Assembly: GCA_016715645.1 (NCBI GenBank)
Contig: JADJZR010000009.1
Span: forward strand, 62,001-126,000
DNA from: Elusimicrobiota bacterium
GTDB lineage: Bacteria; Elusimicrobiota; Elusimicrobia; FEN-1173
Length of the DNA stretch: 64,000 nucleotides
Reading direction: 5' to 3'
Below are positions 18,340 to 27,525 of the stretch, piece after piece. The notes below the pieces were generated by a model, which was given only the letters and a program-made list of their open reading frames with translations, had not been told where the DNA came from and ran no database searches. The position numbers were made by a program, and so were the translations under genes. The stretch's first letter is position 1, and each line of letters begins with the position of its first letter.

Positions 18340-19274
18340 AAACGGCTTTTTTATTTCCCGGTCAAGGATCCCAGTCTGTGGGAATGGGCAAAGAGTTGTT
18401 CGACCATTTTCCGGAAGCCCGCCTGGTCTTGGAGAAGGCCCAGTCCCGGTTGGGGCGGGATTACATCGACGTTTTCCTGGAAGGCCCCGAAGAGAAGTTG
18501 AAACAAACCCGATTCACTCAGGTGGCGTTGTTTATTGTGTCCATGGCCGCCCATGCGGTGTTAAAGGCGGCGGGCCGGACCGCCGACGTTATGGCGGGTC
18601 ACAGTTTGGGAGAATATTCGGCCCTGTGCGCGGCCGGGGCGTTTGACTTTGAAACCGGGTTGGACTTGGTGAAGGCCCGGGGTGAAGCCATCGGGAAAGC
18701 GGCTGAAAAAGTGCCCGGTTCCATGGCGGCGCTGATGGGCTTGGATCGGGCTGTGGTTCAATCTCTGTGCGAAACAGCTTCGGCGAAGGGCATTTGCCAA
18801 CCGGTTAACTATAACTGTCCCGGCCAAATTGTGGTGGCGGGGGAAACGGCGACGGTTCAAGAGGCCGTGGCCTTGGCCCAAACGGCCGGGTCGCCCAAAT
18901 CCGTTTTATTGAACGTGTCGGGGGCCTTCCACTCGTCGTTAATGAAACCGGCCGCCGACGCCATGAAGTCGGTCCTCGCCGGCGCGACGATTTCGGCCCC
19001 GGCGGTGACGGTGGTGGCCAACGTGGACGCCTTGCCCATGGGCGACCCGTCGTCCATTCGTGAAAAACTGACCCGCCAGATTGACCACGCGGTTTTGTGG
19101 GAAGACACGCTGAGGTATTTGATCGGAGCGGGTGTGGAGACATTTATTGAGGTGGGTCCCGGTCGGGTCTTGAGCGGGTTGGTTCGGCGAACCGACAAAA
19201 CGCGAAAATTTTCTAATATCGAAGACAAGAAATCGGCGGACGCCCTGATCGGGGCGCCCGTTGTTTCGTCATAA
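18330..19274 (+). CDS. fabD: Malonyl-CoA:ACP transacylase
   Basis: Transfers malonyl groups from CoA to ACP. Starts at ATG 18330, inside the fabH end, giving MVLKTAFLFPGQGSQSVG; earlier in-frame codons are out-of-frame fabH. The nucleophile Ser lies in GHSLGEYSAL, and the active-site His in AFHSSLM. 314 residues. Confidence 0.95.
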   Translation: MVLKTAFLFPGQGSQSVGMGKELFDHFPEARLVLEKAQSRLGRDYIDVFLEGPEEKLKQTRFTQVALFIVSMAAHAVLKAAGRTADVMAGHSLGEYSALCAAGAFDFETGLDLVKARGEAIGKAAEKVPGSMAALMGLDRAVVQSLCETASAKGICQPVNYNCPGQIVVAGETATVQEAVALAQTAGSPKSVLLNVSGAFHSSLMKPAADAMKSVLAGATISAPAVTVVANVDALPMGDPSSIREKLTRQIDHAVLWEDTLRYLIGAGVETFIEVGPGRVLSGLVRRTDKTRKFSNIEDKKSADALIGAPVVSS

Positions 19275-19287
19275 AAAAGGACCTCTT

Positions 19288-20031
19288 ATGCGACTGAAAG
19301 ACCAAACAGCGTTGATCACCGGTGGAGCCCAAGGCATCGGCCGCGCCATCGCCGAAACCTTTGCCAAGGAAGGCGCCAACTTGGCGTTGTGCGACGTCAA
19401 CGAACAGGTGTGTCAGGCAACGGCTGACGAATTGGCTAAGAAATTCAACGTCAAAGCCCATGCCGCCAAAGTCAACGTGACGGTTTTTGACGAGTGTGAA
19501 AAGTGGGTGCAGGCGGTGATGGCGGTGTTCGGGCGGGTGGACATTTTGGTCAACAACGCGGGCATCACAAAAGACAACCTTTTAATGCGGATGTCGGACG
19601 CCGAGTGGGACGCGGTGTTGGCGGTCAACTTGAAAGGGCCGTTCAACTGCACGAAAGCGGTGGTTCGCCCTATGTTCAAGGCGCAACAGGGACGGATTAT
19701 CAATGTGGCCTCGATCGTGGGGTTAATGGGCAACGCGGGGCAGGCGAATTATTCGTCCTCGAAAGGGGGCTTGATCGCTTTAACCAAAACCTGCGCGCGG
19801 GAGTTTGCCAGCCGCCGGGTGTTGGTCAACGCCATTGCGCCGGGGTTCATCCGTACGGCCATGACCGACAAGTTGAGCGACGAACAAAAAAAGAAACTCA
19901 CCGATTTGATTCCGTTGACGCGGTTGGGCGAGGCCCAGGACGTGGCCAACGCGGCGCTGTTTCTGGCGTCGGACGAAAGCGCGTACATCACAGGCCAGGT
20001 CATTTCCGTCAACGGCGGGATGTATATGTAA
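19288..20031 (+). CDS. fabG: 3-oxoacyl-ACP reductase
   Basis: NADPH-dependent reduction of 3-oxoacyl-ACP, short-chain dehydrogenase fold. Cofactor motif TGGAQGIGRAIA, NNAG motif in LVNNAGITKDN, catalytic Ser in ASIVGLMG, and YSSSKGG with the catalytic Tyr and Lys. 247 residues. The ATG at 19288 has AAAGGA eight bases upstream and lies 13 bases after fabD. Confidence 0.95.
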   Translation: MRLKDQTALITGGAQGIGRAIAETFAKEGANLALCDVNEQVCQATADELAKKFNVKAHAAKVNVTVFDECEKWVQAVMAVFGRVDILVNNAGITKDNLLMRMSDAEWDAVLAVNLKGPFNCTKAVVRPMFKAQQGRIINVASIVGLMGNAGQANYSSSKGGLIALTKTCAREFASRRVLVNAIAPGFIRTAMTDKLSDEQKKKLTDLIPLTRLGEAQDVANAALFLASDESAYITGQVISVNGGMYM

Positions 20032-20045
20032 ATATAAGGCAACTA

Positions 20046-20199
20046 CCTCGGTCCCTCATCCGCCCCTCGGGGGTCGCGTGTGCCAGTGGCACACGTTTGC
20101 GACGGGCCGAATAGGCCCCGGGCCCGAAGGGCCTTCCCCCAAGAGGGGAAGGGAAACAAAGAATTTCCCTCTCCTCTTGGGAGAGGGCAGGGTGAGGGT
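20046..20199 (+). repeat. Interspersed palindromic repeat, copy A
   Basis: About 150 bases between fabG and acpP, nearly identical to 22660-22819. It is built from inverted pairs, for example CCCTCTCC with GGAGAGGG around TCTTG, TGTGCCAGTGGCACA, and GGGCCCGAAGGGCC. A shorter version lies inverted at 45639-45728. Non-coding; probably a MITE-like or REP-like mobile repeat able to fold as RNA. Confidence 0.75.
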
Positions 20200-20308
20200 C
20201 CTGAGTAGTTGCAATTTGAGGCTTTATCAGGTCGCGTAGGCCCAACGCGCGCGGGACGTACCCCCGCACGTTGAGCTTTCGCCCCACAAAACAAGTCAGG
20301 AGGCGCAT

Positions 20309-20548
20309 GTGTCAGACGACATCGAGACAAAAGTGAAAGACATTATCGTGGAACAGCTGGGAGTGGACGCCGCGCAGGTGAAGCCGGAATCGTCCTTCGT
20401 CAACGACCTCGGGGCCGATTCGTTGGACACCGTGGAGCTGGTGATGGCGTTGGAAGAAGCGTTCGACATGGAAATTCCGGACGAAGAGGCTGAGAAAATC
20501 CAGACCGTGACCCAAGCGGTCAATTACATCAAGAGCCACAAAAAATAG
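20309..20548 (+). CDS. acpP: Acyl carrier protein
   Basis: 79 acidic residues carrying growing acyl chains on a phosphopantetheine attached at Ser38 in LGADSLDTVELVMALEE. The start is GTG 20309 with CAGGAGG five bases upstream; the ATG two bases earlier is out of frame. Followed by a strong hairpin terminator, so acpP probably has an abundant separate transcript. Confidence 0.96.
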   Translation: MSDDIETKVKDIIVEQLGVDAAQVKPESSFVNDLGADSLDTVELVMALEEAFDMEIPDEEAEKIQTVTQAVNYIKSHKK

Positions 20549-20554
20549 ATCAAC

Positions 20555-20601
20555 CCCGGGCCCCGAGCGGCCGAGTCTGTCGCCGCTCGGGGCCCCTTTT
20601 T
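20555..20601 (+). terminator. Rho-independent terminator after acpP
   Basis: GGGCCCCGAGCGG (20558-20570) pairs with CCGCTCGGGGCCC (20583-20595), followed by five T residues. It lies 65 bases before the fabF start, so fabF may be reached by partial readthrough. Confidence 0.85.
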
Positions 20602-20613
20602 GGAGCGCATCCT

Positions 20614-21867
20614 ATGTCCATGAACAAAAAACGTGTGGTGATAACCGGGCTCGGCGTGGTCAGCCCCATCGGGATCGGAAAAGCCGCTTTCTTGGAATCC
20701 ATTCGCACCGGCCGATCGGGCGTGGGGAAGGTCAGTTTCTTTGACGTGTCCACGTATCCCTGTCACATTGACGCCGAGGTGAAAGGATTCGTGCCGGAAC
20801 AGTTCATGGACCGAAAAAAAATCAAGCGCATGGACCCTTTCGCACGGTTTGCCATGGCGGCGGCCCGGATGGCGGTGGAGGATTCGGGCCTGGATTTCAC
20901 CAAAGAAAACCTGGACCGATGCGGCGTGATCGTGGGATCGGGCATCGGCGGGTTGCAAACGATCGAGGAAGAACACAGCGTGATTTTGGAAAAAGGGATG
21001 AAACGGGTTTCGCCGTTTCTCATTCCCATGTTGATTTCAAACATTGCCTCGGGCGAAATCGCCATTGAATACGGATTAACGGGCCCCAATTACTCGGTCA
21101 GCTCGGCGTGCGCCACGGCCAACCACGCGTTGGGGGTGTCCCTGCGCCACTTGCGGTATGGCGACGCCGATGTGATTTTGGCCGGCGGAGCCGAAGCGGC
21201 CATCACCGCGTTGGGATACGCCGGGTTCTGCCAAGCCCGAGCCCTCACGACCACGTTCAACGATTGCCCCGAAAAGGCCAGCCGCCCGTTCGATAAAAAT
21301 CGTTCGGGTTTTGTGATGGGGGAAGGGGCGGGGGTCCTGGTGTTGGAAACGCTTGACCACGCCCTGGCCCGGGGGGCCAGAATTTACGGGGAGTTGGCGG
21401 GGTTTGGCGCAACCGACGACGCTTACCACATCACCGCCCCTTCGCCGGAAGGCAAAGCGGCCAGCCGCGCCATGCAGTTGGCGTTGGACGACGCGGGCGT
21501 TCGGCCGGAAGAGGTGGACTACATCAACGCCCACGGAACCTCCACCGAATTGAACGACAAAACGGAGACCGCCGCTCTGAAAAAGGTGTTCGGTGCCCAC
21601 GCCAAGAAGCTGGCCATTTCGTCGACAAAATCCATGACGGGCCACCTGTTGGGCGCCGCCGGGGCGGTGGAGTTGATTGCGACCTTGTTGAGCATGGAAA
21701 ACGGGTTTATCCATCCCACCATTAACTACGAAACGCCCGATCCGGAATGCGATTTGGATTACGTGCCCAACGTGGCTCGGCCGGGCCAAATTCAATGCGC
21801 GCTGTCCAATTCGCTCGGTTTTGGCGGCCACAACGCGGTGGTGGTGGCGAAACGGTATAACGGATAA
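20614..21867 (+). CDS. fabF: Beta-ketoacyl-ACP synthase II
   Basis: Elongating condensing enzyme. Catalytic Cys166 in SSACATANHALG, the two His in NAHGTSTELND and SMTGHLLGAAGAVE. 417 residues, usual length. Starts at ATG 20614 with GGAG eight bases upstream; a second ATG two codons on is possible. Confidence 0.96.
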   Translation: MSMNKKRVVITGLGVVSPIGIGKAAFLESIRTGRSGVGKVSFFDVSTYPCHIDAEVKGFVPEQFMDRKKIKRMDPFARFAMAAARMAVEDSGLDFTKENLDRCGVIVGSGIGGLQTIEEEHSVILEKGMKRVSPFLIPMLISNIASGEIAIEYGLTGPNYSVSSACATANHALGVSLRHLRYGDADVILAGGAEAAITALGYAGFCQARALTTTFNDCPEKASRPFDKNRSGFVMGEGAGVLVLETLDHALARGARIYGELAGFGATDDAYHITAPSPEGKAASRAMQLALDDAGVRPEEVDYINAHGTSTELNDKTETAALKKVFGAHAKKLAISSTKSMTGHLLGAAGAVELIATLLSMENGFIHPTINYETPDPECDLDYVPNVARPGQIQCALSNSLGFGGHNAVVVAKRYNG

Positions 21868-21871
21868 AACA

Positions 21872-22633
21872 GTGCCGCGCATTGACTCCTCCCCGCTCCA
21901 GCGCGTGGCGCGGCATGTGTTCAAATCGCCGAAACTGCTGGAAGAGGCCCTCACCCACAAGTCGTATGCCATCGAGCGGGGAAGCCGTGTGTTTAACGAG
22001 CGGTTGGAGTTTTTGGGGGACAGCGTTTTGGCGGCGGTGGTGGCCCATTACCTTTTTAAACGCTACCCCGACGAAGACGAAGGAAAACTGTCCAAACTGA
22101 AATCCCAGCTGGTGGCGCGGCCGTCGTTGGTGGTGTGGGCGCGGGAGATTCGGCTGGGCGACTATTTGTGGATGTCGGACGGAGAGGAAGCCACCGGCGG
22201 CCGTGAACGGGAAAGCCTGCTGGCCAATGCCTTCGAGGCCCTGTTGGGAGCTCTCTTTTTGGACGGGGGGTTCTCGGTGGCCCAACGGTTTGTTGTGCGC
22301 CTTTTGTCGAAAAAGAAACGAATCATTGAAACCGACTACAAAAGCAAACTTCAAGAAATTATCCAGAAACGCTACAAGCTTCCTCCGGCCTACACGTTGA
22401 AGGAACAAAAGGGGCCGGACCATAACCGGACCTTTGTGATGCACGTGTTTGTTCGCCGTCGGCTGTTGGGAGCGGGCGAAGGCCGATCGAAAAAAGAGGC
22501 CGAACAGGCGGCGGCCTGGGAAGGGTTGAAAAAAATTAGGGCCCATCGATTGGCGCCGCGCATCGACCCCTTGCGCATGGCGGAAGACAACGCGGTGGCG
22601 GTCCCGGCCCCGCGGCGTTCTGCGCGAACGTGA
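21872..22633 (+). CDS. rnc: Ribonuclease III
   Basis: Double-strand RNA endonuclease for rRNA processing. The signature NERLEFLGDSVL and the second acidic site (NAFEALLGALFLDGG) are present, followed by a C-terminal dsRNA-binding domain (SKLQEIIQKRYKLPPAY, EGRSKKEAEQAAA). The likely start is GTG 21872, four bases after the fabF stop, giving 253 residues; no strong ribosome binding site is seen. The acpP-fabF-rnc order is common. Confidence 0.93.
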   Translation: MPRIDSSPLQRVARHVFKSPKLLEEALTHKSYAIERGSRVFNERLEFLGDSVLAAVVAHYLFKRYPDEDEGKLSKLKSQLVARPSLVVWAREIRLGDYLWMSDGEEATGGRERESLLANAFEALLGALFLDGGFSVAQRFVVRLLSKKKRIIETDYKSKLQEIIQKRYKLPPAYTLKEQKGPDHNRTFVMHVFVRRRLLGAGEGRSKKEAEQAAAWEGLKKIRAHRLAPRIDPLRMAEDNAVAVPAPRRSART

Positions 22634-22659
22634 AAGATTTTGTATAGTCACATTTCCTT

Positions 22660-22819
22660 AACTACCCTGGTCCCTCATCCGCCCCTTCGGGGGTCGCGTG
22701 TGCCAGTGGCACACGTTTGCGACGGGCCGAATAGGCCCCGGGCCCGAAGGGCCTTCCCCCAAGGGGGGAAGGAAAACAAAGAATTTCCCTCTCCTCTTGG
22801 GAGAGGGTAGGGTGAGGGA
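22660..22819 (+). repeat. Interspersed palindromic repeat, copy B
   Basis: Second full copy of the repeat at 20046-20199, in the same orientation, filling most of the gap between rnc and the acyl-CoA dehydrogenase gene. Only a few bases differ. Confidence 0.75.
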
Positions 22820-22870
22820 TATGGTTATTTGCTTTTTTTACAACTTTAGATTGAGGGAAGGGGAACCGTT

Positions 22871-24100
22871 ATGAATTATTTCTTGACCGAAGAACAGCAG
22901 GCCGTCGTCGAAACCGCCCGCGAGATTGCCGAGAAAAAAATTAAACCGGTGCGGGAAAAACACGACGCGGAAGAGACGTTTCCCTGGGAGATCGTGGAGG
23001 AACTGAAAAAAGCGGATCTGTTCGGGGTGTATTTCCACTCGAACTACGGCGGGCTGGGCGGGGCGGGTTTTGAATTGGTTTTGGTGGTGGAAGAATTGTC
23101 CAAGGCGTGCGGGGGCATCGCGCTGTGTTTGGCGGCTACGGCGTTGGGGGCGTTCCCCATTATTCTTTTCGGCACGCCCGAACAAAAAAAGAGATGGCTC
23201 CCGGACTTGGCCAGCGGCAAACGGCTGGGCGCGTTCGCGATCACCGAGCCCGAGGCGGGCTCTGACGCGACGGCCACGAAATGCACCGCCAAAAAAGACG
23301 GCAATTTTTATGTGCTCAACGGGGTCAAGAACTTTTGTTCCAACGGCGAATCCGCCGAGATTTATTCGATTTTCGCCACCACCGATCCCAAACGGGGCGC
23401 CCGGGGCATTTCGTGTTTCGTGGTGGAAAAGGGAACCCCCGGTTTCACGTTCGGCAAAAAAGAAACCAAAATGGGCATCCGAGCCAGCACGACGTACGAA
23501 CTGGTGTTCGACAACTGCCGGGTGCCGGCGGCGAACATGTTGGGCAAAGAGGGATACGGTCTTTTCGTGGCCCAGGCCACGTTCGATATTTCGCGGCCCG
23601 GCGTAGCGGCCCAGGCGTTGGGGATCGGCACCGGCGCCATGAACGAGGCGTTGGCGTACGCCAAGGTTCGTCGTCAGTTCGGCCAGTCGGTGTTGTCGTT
23701 CCCGTCGTCCCAGCACATGGTGGCGGACATGGCGACCAGCCTGGAAGCGGCGAGGGCGCTCCTTTATTCGGTGACGCGCGCCATGGACGTGGACTTGAAA
23801 GCGGCGGTGGACGCCTCGGAACAGTCGGGCAAAACCGTTTATGAAGAATTGAAGCGGGTCTCGTCGGGGCGCTGGACAAAGTATTCCGGGATGGTCAAAT
23901 TGTTTTGTTCGGACACGTCGTTTTGGGTGTCGGACAGCGCCATTCAGCTCTGCGGCGGTATCGGCTACATGCGGGATTTCCCGGTTGAGAAGTTCTTGCG
24001 CGACGCCAAAATCACTCAGATTTACGAAGGCACCAACCAGATCCAGCGCAACGAGATCGGCATGATGATCACCAAAGAGCTCGCGGCCAAACCGGCTTAA
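22871..24100 (+). CDS. Acyl-CoA dehydrogenase (short-chain/butyryl type)
   Basis: FAD enzyme that introduces the 2,3 double bond into acyl-CoA and passes electrons to ETF. Family blocks: FAITEPEAGSDATA, GYMRDFPVEKFLRDAKI and IYEGTNQIQR with the catalytic Glu of the short-chain group. 409 residues. GGGAAGGGG precedes the ATG. It lies 13 bases before etfB, so dehydrogenase and ETF form an operon as in butyrate-type or fatty-acid degradation clusters; the chain length used is inferred. Confidence 0.92.
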   Translation: MNYFLTEEQQAVVETAREIAEKKIKPVREKHDAEETFPWEIVEELKKADLFGVYFHSNYGGLGGAGFELVLVVEELSKACGGIALCLAATALGAFPIILFGTPEQKKRWLPDLASGKRLGAFAITEPEAGSDATATKCTAKKDGNFYVLNGVKNFCSNGESAEIYSIFATTDPKRGARGISCFVVEKGTPGFTFGKKETKMGIRASTTYELVFDNCRVPAANMLGKEGYGLFVAQATFDISRPGVAAQALGIGTGAMNEALAYAKVRRQFGQSVLSFPSSQHMVADMATSLEAARALLYSVTRAMDVDLKAAVDASEQSGKTVYEELKRVSSGRWTKYSGMVKLFCSDTSFWVSDSAIQLCGGIGYMRDFPVEKFLRDAKITQIYEGTNQIQRNEIGMMITKELAAKPA

Positions 24101-24113
24101 TAAAAGAGGGTTT

Positions 24114-24923
24114 ATGGGCATCCACATCGTTGTTTGCATCAAGCAGACACCCGCCACCTCCAACATTCAGATCGATCCGGTGACGGGGACGTTGAAACGG
24201 GAAGGCATGGCCGCGGCCATCAACCCGTTCGACGAGTACGGGATTGAAGAGGCCGTCCGAATCAAGGAACGGTTGCCCGGCACGACTGTGAGCGTCATCA
24301 CCATGGGCCCTCCGCAGGCGGAGGAATCCTTGCGGGAAGCCATTGCCCGGGGAGCGGACCAGGCGTTTCATTTGACCAGCCGCGCGTTTGCCGGGGCGGA
24401 CACATGGGCCACTTCGTATACGCTGTTTAAAGGCATTCAAAAAATCATGAAAGAAAAGGGCCCTGTTCACCTCGTCATTTGCGGCAAGCAAACCAACGAC
24501 GGCGACACCGGCCACGTGGGGCCCGGCATCGCGGCGTGGTTGGACTGGCCCAACATCGCGTACGTCAAAAAAGTGGAGTCGGTGGACGAAAAGGAAATCG
24601 TCGTTCACCGCATGATGGAAGACGGTGTGGACGTGTTGGAGATGGACCTGCCCGCGGTGATCGCCGTGGTCAAGGAAATCAACGAGCCCCGGGTGGCGGG
24701 CTTGAAAGGCAAAATGGCGGCCAAAAAAGCCGTCATCCCCAAATGGAACGAGGCGGACATCGAAGCCGATAAGAAAAGCATCGGTCTCGGGGGGTCGCCC
24801 ACCATCGTGTCCAAGTCGTTTAACCCTCCGCCGCGCAAAGGCGGGGTGAAAATCGACGGCGCGACGGCTCAGGACAAGGCGAAAGCCTTGGTCGACAAAC
24901 TGCAAGAAATGAAACTCATCTAA
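24114..24923 (+). CDS. etfB: Electron transfer flavoprotein, beta subunit
   Basis: 269 residues, beginning IHIVVCIKQTPATSN, with the beta-subunit signature (VAGLKGKMAAKKA region) and an AMP/FAD-binding ITMGPPQAEESLREA block. Forms the ETF heterodimer with the next gene, accepting electrons from the dehydrogenase. Confidence 0.93.
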   Translation: MGIHIVVCIKQTPATSNIQIDPVTGTLKREGMAAAINPFDEYGIEEAVRIKERLPGTTVSVITMGPPQAEESLREAIARGADQAFHLTSRAFAGADTWATSYTLFKGIQKIMKEKGPVHLVICGKQTNDGDTGHVGPGIAAWLDWPNIAYVKKVESVDEKEIVVHRMMEDGVDVLEMDLPAVIAVVKEINEPRVAGLKGKMAAKKAVIPKWNEADIEADKKSIGLGGSPTIVSKSFNPPPRKGGVKIDGATAQDKAKALVDKLQEMKLI

Positions 24924-24925
24924 CT

Positions 24926-26200
24926 ATGCCCAACACTATTTTTGTAACCAAAAGCCGTTGCACCGGTTGCACCTCCTGCGCGAAAGCGTGTCCTGTGTCT
25001 TGCATCGATATGGTGGACCGTCCGAAAGAGCCCGGGGTTCCCTGGCGGAAACTGGCCATCATAGACGAGGCCAAATGTATTTTCTGCAACGCCTGCGTGG
25101 AAGTCTGCGATAAGTTGGCGGAGAAGTCCAAGAACAAAAATGTGTTTCACGCCATCACGATGGTCAAGGAAAAAGTGGAGGGGAAAACCACGGTGGACGT
25201 GTCTCTCTACAAAAACGTGTGGATCTACGCGGAAATGCGCCACGGCAAGTTGGTCCCCACGGCCTTTGAGTTGTTGGGGTTGGCCAAAACCTTGGCGGGC
25301 ACGTTGGGGGAAAAAGTGGCCGCCGTGATCATCGGCAAAGACGTGGCCCGCCACTGCGACGAACTGATCGCTCACGGGGCGGACATTGTGTACGTGATTG
25401 ATCACCCGACCCTGGAAAACTTTGTGGACGAGCTGTATACCCAGGCCCTGACGGACTTGATCGTCAAGGAAAAACCCAACAAACTGTTGTTGCCGGCGTC
25501 CACCATTGGGCGCTCGTTCGGATCCCGAGTGGCGATTGCGGCCAACACGGGCATCACGGCTGACGCGACGGAACTGTCCATCGACCCGACCACGCGGATG
25601 CTTCACGCCACGCGGCCGTCGTTTGGCGGCAATCTGATGGCGACCATTTTGTGCGAGAAGCACCGTCCCGAGATGGCCACGGTGCGGCCCATGGCGTTTC
25701 CGCGATCGCCCCGGGAGGAAGGCCGCAAGGGGCAGGTTGTGTCTGTCGCGGTTGACTCGGCCCGCTGGAAACAACGGACTCGGTTTGTTCGGTTTGAGGC
25801 GGAAAAAGGCGATGCCCAGGATATCACGTCGGCGGAAATCATTGTGGCCGGCGGGCGGGGTGTGGGAAGCGCGGATGGGTTTAAACCCGTGGAAGAGTTG
25901 GCCAAGGCGTTGAACGGGACGGTGGCGTCCAGCCGTGCGGCGGTGGATGCCGGATGGATCCCGTACCGCACCCAGGTGGGCCTCACGGGGCGAACCGTGC
26001 GGCCGAAACTGTATGTCGCCGCCGGGATTTCGGGCCAGATCCAGCATTTGGCTGGCATGAGTTCCAGCGAGGTCATCGTGTCGATTAATAAAGATCCCGA
26101 ATGCCCGCTCAACAAAATGGCCACGCTGTCCATCGATGGCGATTTGTTCGAAGTTCTCCCGGCGATCACGGCGGAAATCAACAGGCGCAGGGGGCATTAA
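24926..26200 (+). CDS. etfA: Electron transfer flavoprotein alpha subunit with N-terminal ferredoxin domain
   Basis: 424 residues, about 100 longer than a plain EtfA. The extra N-terminus carries two [4Fe-4S] motifs, CTGCTSCAKACPVSC and CIFCNACVEVC. The EtfA part ends with the FAD-binding signature (LYVAAGISGQIQHLAGM, then IVSINKDPECP). Ferredoxin-fused EtfA occurs in anaerobes and in complexes that move electrons to or from ferredoxin, including some bifurcating ETFs; bifurcation is not proven here. Starts two bases after etfB. Confidence 0.93.
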   Translation: MPNTIFVTKSRCTGCTSCAKACPVSCIDMVDRPKEPGVPWRKLAIIDEAKCIFCNACVEVCDKLAEKSKNKNVFHAITMVKEKVEGKTTVDVSLYKNVWIYAEMRHGKLVPTAFELLGLAKTLAGTLGEKVAAVIIGKDVARHCDELIAHGADIVYVIDHPTLENFVDELYTQALTDLIVKEKPNKLLLPASTIGRSFGSRVAIAANTGITADATELSIDPTTRMLHATRPSFGGNLMATILCEKHRPEMATVRPMAFPRSPREEGRKGQVVSVAVDSARWKQRTRFVRFEAEKGDAQDITSAEIIVAGGRGVGSADGFKPVEELAKALNGTVASSRAAVDAGWIPYRTQVGLTGRTVRPKLYVAAGISGQIQHLAGMSSSEVIVSINKDPECPLNKMATLSIDGDLFEVLPAITAEINRRRGH

Positions 26201-26204
26201 TCCC

Positions 26205-26801
26205 ATGAAAAAACAGACCCTGTGGGCTGTTCTGACCCTGGCGTTGATGTCGGGATGCGGTTACAACACGCTCCAAACCACTGACGAGGGCATCAACGCG
26301 GCTTGGTCGGAAGTGGTTAACCAGTACCAACGGCGGGCCGATTTGGTGCCCAACCTGGTAAAAACCGTTCAAGGTTTCGCCAAACAGGAGAAAGAGATAT
26401 TGTTGGGCGTCACCGAAGCCCGGTCCCAAGTGGGCGCCCTTCAGGTTTCGGCCAAAACACTGGAAGACCCCCAGGCGTTTTCCCGATTCCAAAAGGCCCA
26501 GGGGGAACTGGGCGGCGCGCTCCAACGGTTGTTGGTTGTGGCGGAAAATTATCCCCAGCTTAAATCCGATCAAAATTTCCGTGACCTTCAAGCCCAACTG
26601 GAAGGGACCGAAAACCGAATCGCGGTGGCCCGCACCCGCTACATTGATGCGGTGAACAGTTACAACGTCACGGTTCGGCGGTTTCCGTCGAACTTGACGG
26701 CCAAATGGTTCGGGTTCAAAGTGAAACCCAACTTCTCGGTGGAAAACGAAAAAGCCATTGCCACGCCCCCCGTGGTCGATTTCGGGACCGAACCCAAATA
26801 A
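26205..26801 (+). CDS. lemA: LemA family lipoprotein
   Basis: 198 residues. The lipobox LMSGC near residue 18 marks it as a lipoprotein. The LemA core follows: WSEVVNQYQRRADLVPNLV and a coiled-coil, ending VRRFPSNLTAKWFGF. Function in bacteria is poorly known; it is usually found next to a TPM-domain protein, as here. Starts at ATG 26205, four bases after the etfA stop. Confidence 0.9.
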   Translation: MKKQTLWAVLTLALMSGCGYNTLQTTDEGINAAWSEVVNQYQRRADLVPNLVKTVQGFAKQEKEILLGVTEARSQVGALQVSAKTLEDPQAFSRFQKAQGELGGALQRLLVVAENYPQLKSDQNFRDLQAQLEGTENRIAVARTRYIDAVNSYNVTVRRFPSNLTAKWFGFKVKPNFSVENEKAIATPPVVDFGTEPK

Positions 26802-26808
26802 CAGCAAC

Positions 26809-27525
26809 ATGACCCGGAGCGCGCGGGTTGCCGGGGTTCTCCTCGCTCTTTTTCTGGCGGGGGGGCTCGTCGCCCAACAGCTGGTTCCTTCCCTTAATCG
26901 CCGGGTCACCGATTTGACCGGCACGCTTGACTCTTCCCAACAGGCTGACCTGGAAACCACCCTTCAACGGTTCGAACAAAAAAAAGGGTCCCAGGTGGCC
27001 GTGCTGATCGTTCCTACCACCCAACCGGAAACCATCGAACAATACAGCATCCGTGTCGCGGAACAGTGGACGTTGGGGAGGAAAGGCGTTGACGACGGGG
27101 TTCTTTTATTGATAGCCAAAAACGACCGAACCCTTCGCATCGAAGTGGGGTATGGCCTGGAAGGGGTTCTGCCCGACGCCTTGTGCAACCGCATTATCGA
27201 CGAAAACATTGTCCCGCGTTTTCGAGCCGGAGACTTTTACGGTGGGATTCAAACAGGGGTGGCACGAATTTTGGGCGCCATCGAGGGCGAACCGTTACCG
27301 GCCCCCAAACAAAAAAATAGCGGAAATTTTATTGTTTTTATCGCGGTCTTGATTTTTTTGGTGATGGGCATTTTCCCGCGTTTTTTTGGCGGGTCTTCTT
27401 ATTACCGACGGGGCGGCCACTGGCGTTCCGGCGGCTGGGGCGGCGGGGGGGTGGGTGGAGGCGGGGGAGGATTTGGTGGAGGCGGCGGAGGATTTGGCGG
27501 CGGAGGCGCTTCAGGTCGATGGTAA
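26809..27525 (+). CDS. TPM-domain (YgcG family) membrane protein
   Basis: 238 residues: signal peptide (VLLALFLAGGLVAQ), a TPM domain (VTDLTGTLDSSQQADLE, VAVLIVPTTQPE, VGYGLEGVLPDA), one transmembrane helix (FIVFIAVLIFLVMGIF) and a Gly-rich tail. This layout is typical of YgcG, the usual partner of LemA. The start ATG 26809 is chosen because it directly precedes the signal peptide; it lies seven bases after lemA. Confidence 0.88.
   Translation: MTRSARVAGVLLALFLAGGLVAQQLVPSLNRRVTDLTGTLDSSQQADLETTLQRFEQKKGSQVAVLIVPTTQPETIEQYSIRVAEQWTLGRKGVDDGVLLLIAKNDRTLRIEVGYGLEGVLPDALCNRIIDENIVPRFRAGDFYGGIQTGVARILGAIEGEPLPAPKQKNSGNFIVFIAVLIFLVMGIFPRFFGGSSYYRRGGHWRSGGWGGGGVGGGGGGFGGGGGGFGGGGASGRW

Noticed and set aside
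22838..24166. 442-codon minus-strand frame
   Set aside because: Antisense of the acyl-CoA dehydrogenase gene; composition typical of a shadow.
24920..26206. 428-codon minus-strand frame across etfA
   Set aside because: Exact antisense of a clear etfA gene, with no recognisable domain.
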